A stretch of 64,000 nt of DNA from Strigops habroptila (lineage: Eukaryota > Chordata > Aves > Psittaciformes > Psittacidae), in contig NC_044278.2 in the NCBI RefSeq assembly GCF_004027225.2, forward strand, positions 93,116,743-93,180,742, read 5' to 3'. The notes under the pieces were generated by a model, which was not told the DNA's origin, did no database searches, and was given only the letters and a program-made list of their open reading frames with translations. The position numbers were made by a program, and so were the translations under genes. Within the stretch, counting starts at the first letter, position 1, and each line of letters opens with the position of its first letter. Shown here piece by piece: positions 61,130 to 64,000 of the stretch.

Positions 61130-63232
61130 GTAAAGAGGATCCCAGCTAACAGATTTTAGAGAGACTGTTTCCAAGCATACTTTTTCAAGGGAATTGCAAA
61201 GTGGGTAAGATTTGGAAATGTCTTCAGGCAGCAAATAACTCTAGGTGATGTTGTAATAGTGTATCTTGCCTATAAGAGGGGGAAGTGTCAATAGAGATAC
61301 AGCAAAAGACTGGCAAGGCCTGGGGCGTGATCAGAGGAAAGAGAGGCCCAGGTTTAGTGAGAGCATTACTGCAGACAGTAAAATCTCCTTCCTTCTGTGT
61401 GGGAATTAGACACTTTGAGAGTTGCCATCATCTTCTGGAAAGGCAGAACAAAAGTTTCTCCTGGTCTGCAGCCTCAAGCATGCCTAGTTAATCAGACTGG
61501 TGTCTCAGTGTCCCTGCCATGGCATGACTTTTTACTGCAGCATGTCTCTGAAGCGGTGTGGTTTTGGGGTCTCATGCTTCAGAGTAATTGGGGGAAAGCT
61601 GAGAGGTTTGCTGCAGCAAAAATTTGGAACTGTCTTTCCCTAAAAATATGTCTGAAATGATCCAGAACCTGAAAAGAACATGAGTTACTTAAAGCCATCT
61701 TTGCCTTCACTGTGCTTCAAGGTTTTCACTGTGACACTGTGACTTTGAGGATCGCACTACGTAAGAGATTTTTAATCTTAACTCTGAATATGTCACTAAG
61801 CTTGTCGGCTGTTAAGATAGCAAAAATACCAGTTGTGGGGACTATCTTCTGTGTTCAGATTTGCCACACAGATCCCCTCCTTCCCATCACCCCCCAAAGC
61901 AGGGATTGCATTTGGCACATGAGGCCACACTAAATAATCCGCATGGTAAAAACACAGGATTTTTCAATAACACTAGAAATTCTTGGTGCTTTCAGTGTAC
62001 TTTAGAAAGATGTCTGAGATTCTGTGAAGTCTTGAGGACTAGTACTTCATTTGCCAAAGAAGTTGAGAGATTCCACCTTAGAACATTTGTTTAAACATCT
62101 ACCCTCATGTTCCTCAATGAATTACATCTTCTCTAGGGTTTGCTCTACAGCTGTGCAAAAAGTCATGCTAAATCTGCCAAGATTCCTTCTTGCTCAAACC
62201 CCTCTAACCTGGCCTCAGAGGATTATGATTATGAGCAAGAAGGAAACTTAGAATCCTTAAATTTAAATGCCATAGCTAAATACAAGGTAATGCAATACTC
62301 AACTTGATTGGCTGATTTCAGGTCTGTTCAGTATAAACCCATGTAATATCTAGAGTGGTCTTGTGTTAAAAGCAATTGTTTGTTGTCTTTTTTGCCTTGC
62401 CAGACGATATCTTCCTACATGGATTCACCACAAGGGCAGGTGGGATCTCGTACATACCAACTCTAAGCTCCTGCAATCTCTTCAGCAGTTCAAAACGGAG
62501 GGACCCACAAGTTGTTGTTAAAGAAAATCTCCGCCGGCTAGCTAATGCTGCAGGATTTAATCCGGAGACTTTTCACAGAGTCAAGGTATCTTATCAAACA
62601 ATCGATTTCTGTAAATGGATCAGATCTTCCTTCATGTATCACTGGCTGAAACTGTAGGCGTTATTCTTGTCTTTCTCAGCAAGAACTTGTGAGAAGCAGG
62701 ACAATTGAAATATTTATGCTGGCAGTTTATCTGTGGGAATAGCCATCCAAACATCAGCCATTTGGCACTACAGGGAAAAGCAGCACTGTTTCTTCCAAGT
62801 ACATTCTAACATTTATCTTACCACAGACTAGAAAAATCAGATAAATGATCAGAGGAATTTCTCTTAAAACAAGAATACAGTATCATTCCTGTGATGGCTT
62901 CCTACTGATACAGCTGCATGGCATTTGAACAAAGGAGTGCCTGATTTCCACACATAATCTGGTGCAGAAGTGTTTCATGCCAAAATAAAATCCTTGCATT
63001 AGTCAGAACTGCGGGGGTTTTTTTTGCTGACATATCACTATCCATGTTCTGGTTTTGTCTTGACAGATTGATCATGCTAATGCTGTGTGTATTATGGGAA
63101 AGACAGATCCTGACAGCTATGATGGAATAGTTACGAATCAGAAAGGCGTTACGATAGCAGCTCCAGGTGCTGATTGCATACCTGTGCTCTTTGCTGATCC
63201 TGTCAGAAAAGCCTGCGGTGCTGCTCATTCTG
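60562..63232 (+). CDS. LACC1: laccase domain-containing protein 1 (FAMIN), 5' part
   Basis: Three coding exons (60562-61129, 62404-62585, 63067-63232) encode residues 1 to about 305. The human protein has about 430 residues, so the remaining exons lie beyond the window. FAMIN is a purine-metabolising enzyme of the DUF152/PgeF (YfiH-like) family, active in macrophages, with adenosine deaminase and purine nucleoside phosphorylase type activities. The N-terminal part includes the conserved TLYTIKQ-type segment (here [15 protein letters not shown]) and [10 protein letters not shown]. The enzymatic domain starts around residue 190 with [20 protein letters not shown] and SSSKRRDP. The metal-site ligands of the family are present: His253, Cys287 and His304 (human His250, Cys284 and His301). 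The start ATG at 60562 gives a first segment matching the known N-terminus. Splice borders are all GT...AG. Confidence 0.95.
61130..62403 (+). other. LACC1: LACC1 intron between coding exons 1 and 2
   Basis: About 1.3 kb, phase 1, no repeat family recognised. Ends in TTTTTTGCCTTGCCAG. Confidence 0.88.
62404..62585 (+). CDS. LACC1: LACC1 coding exon 2
   Basis: Completes Asp190 and encodes 60 more residues, from [13 protein letters not shown] to ETFHRVK. Acceptor CCAG at 62400-62403, donor GTATCT at 62586, ends in phase 0. The block [20 protein letters not shown] is nearly identical to the mammalian protein. Confidence 0.95.
62586..63066 (+). other. LACC1: LACC1 intron between coding exons 2 and 3
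   Basis: About 480 bases, phase 0, ends in TTTTGTCTTGACAG. No other content recognised. Confidence 0.88.
63067..63232 (+). CDS. LACC1: LACC1 coding exon 3
   Basis: 55 codons plus one base, from [11 protein letters not shown] to ACGAAHS, containing the [20 protein letters not shown] and [12 protein letters not shown] stretches. It carries all three metal-ligand positions (His253, Cys287, His304). Donor GTAGGA at 63233. The following exon, which should start the WKG segment, is outside the window. Confidence 0.95.
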
Positions 63233-64000
63233 GTAGGAATTTTAAATCACAGAGATCAAAATAGCTGAGAGACCACTGGAAAAAAGGGAGTTATGGACGA
63301 AGGGTTACAAATCAGCAACCAAAGGAGCACTGAGTGAGAATGAATAAATACAAGATCGCATAGCAATGTAGACCCTGACCTGTTAAGCCTGTACCCTGCC
63401 AAAACAAGATTAGTCTTAAGAATATTTTGTTTCCCAAGCTATGCATTTTTAATTATTTTATAACTGTAATAATTATTATTTATATATTTATACATTTATT
63501 TTTCTGATCCAGTAGTCAAAACCAAGTAATTTTCTTTGTGCCCTGTCTTACTTCCTATGTAAAAAATGGCTCTAAAGCCAATGCTCCCAACAATCATTTC
63601 GGATCAGGAGAAATACTTGTCTGAGAGTAAAACCTAATAAGGGTGAAACTAAAGCTGGGATGGTTAGCACAACCTGAGGTTATGTCTGATTTCAGAAGAT
63701 GCCCCAGCTGTTAGACGAGAACATGTATCCCATGGGGAGATTTTCCAGTTGGGGCTGTTTCATTTTATAAAAAAGTCTGTATTTATGAGGTGAAGGAAAC
63801 TGCGCTGCTGAGAGTTTCTCCTCAGCTTTGATGCCAGTACACCCCTCGATATAGTAGGAAGCTTCACCTCTGCCTAGAATTTGTGAAAACCACCCAATTC
63901 ATACAATTCTTCATGCATTCAGTAAATCAGCCAAAATAAATTCAAACTTGTGAGTCATCATAAGATGATCAAAACTTTGACTTCAGAAAAGTTGGGTGAG
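63233..64000 (+). other. LACC1: LACC1 intron, runs off the window
   Basis: AT-rich sequence with no further coding exon before the window end. The remaining roughly 125 residues of LACC1 must lie to the right. Confidence 0.75.

Overview
The window reads as vertebrate nuclear DNA from a bird. It is AT-rich and mostly non-coding, with split genes, isolated CpG islands, CR1-type LINE fragments (one ending in tandem ATTCTATG octamers, the avian CR1 hallmark) and one LTR retroelement. I see no prokaryotic gene organisation, CRISPR array or tRNA/rRNA gene.

Two protein-coding genes can be read exon by exon. CCDC122 lies on the minus strand (46119-54194). Four coding exons, all in phase 0, add up to a complete coiled-coil protein of about 264 residues. 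LACC1 (FAMIN, laccase domain-containing 1) lies on the plus strand from 60562. Its first three coding exons are inside the window and the rest lies to the right. The two genes are head to head around a CpG-rich segment at about 55170-55720, which is the likely shared promoter. CR1 pieces sit in the CCDC122 introns and at the edge of this promoter.

A second, larger CpG island at about 22200-23780 has no neighbouring coding exon that I recognise. In other amniotes the gene next to CCDC122 on this side is ENOX1, transcribed on the same (minus) strand. The island is therefore best explained as the ENOX1 promoter and first untranslated exon, which would make positions 1 to about 22200 ENOX1 intronic sequence. 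This is a synteny inference, not a protein match.

The left part carries a well-delimited endogenous retrovirus (3573-6813). It has two LTRs of about 567 bp, a 5-bp target duplication (GACAT), a tRNA-Lys-like primer binding site and a decayed RNase H plus integrase reading frame. The region from gag through reverse transcriptase is missing. If the ENOX1 inference holds, the element is antisense to its host gene.

The remaining tens of kilobases are ordinary intronic or intergenic sequence with low-complexity tracts. I found no convincing novel system. The most useful leads are the internally deleted ERV, the compact CCDC122/LACC1 promoter with a CR1 insertion at its edge, a LACC1 residue that matches a human disease-associated variant position, and the unassigned CpG island.
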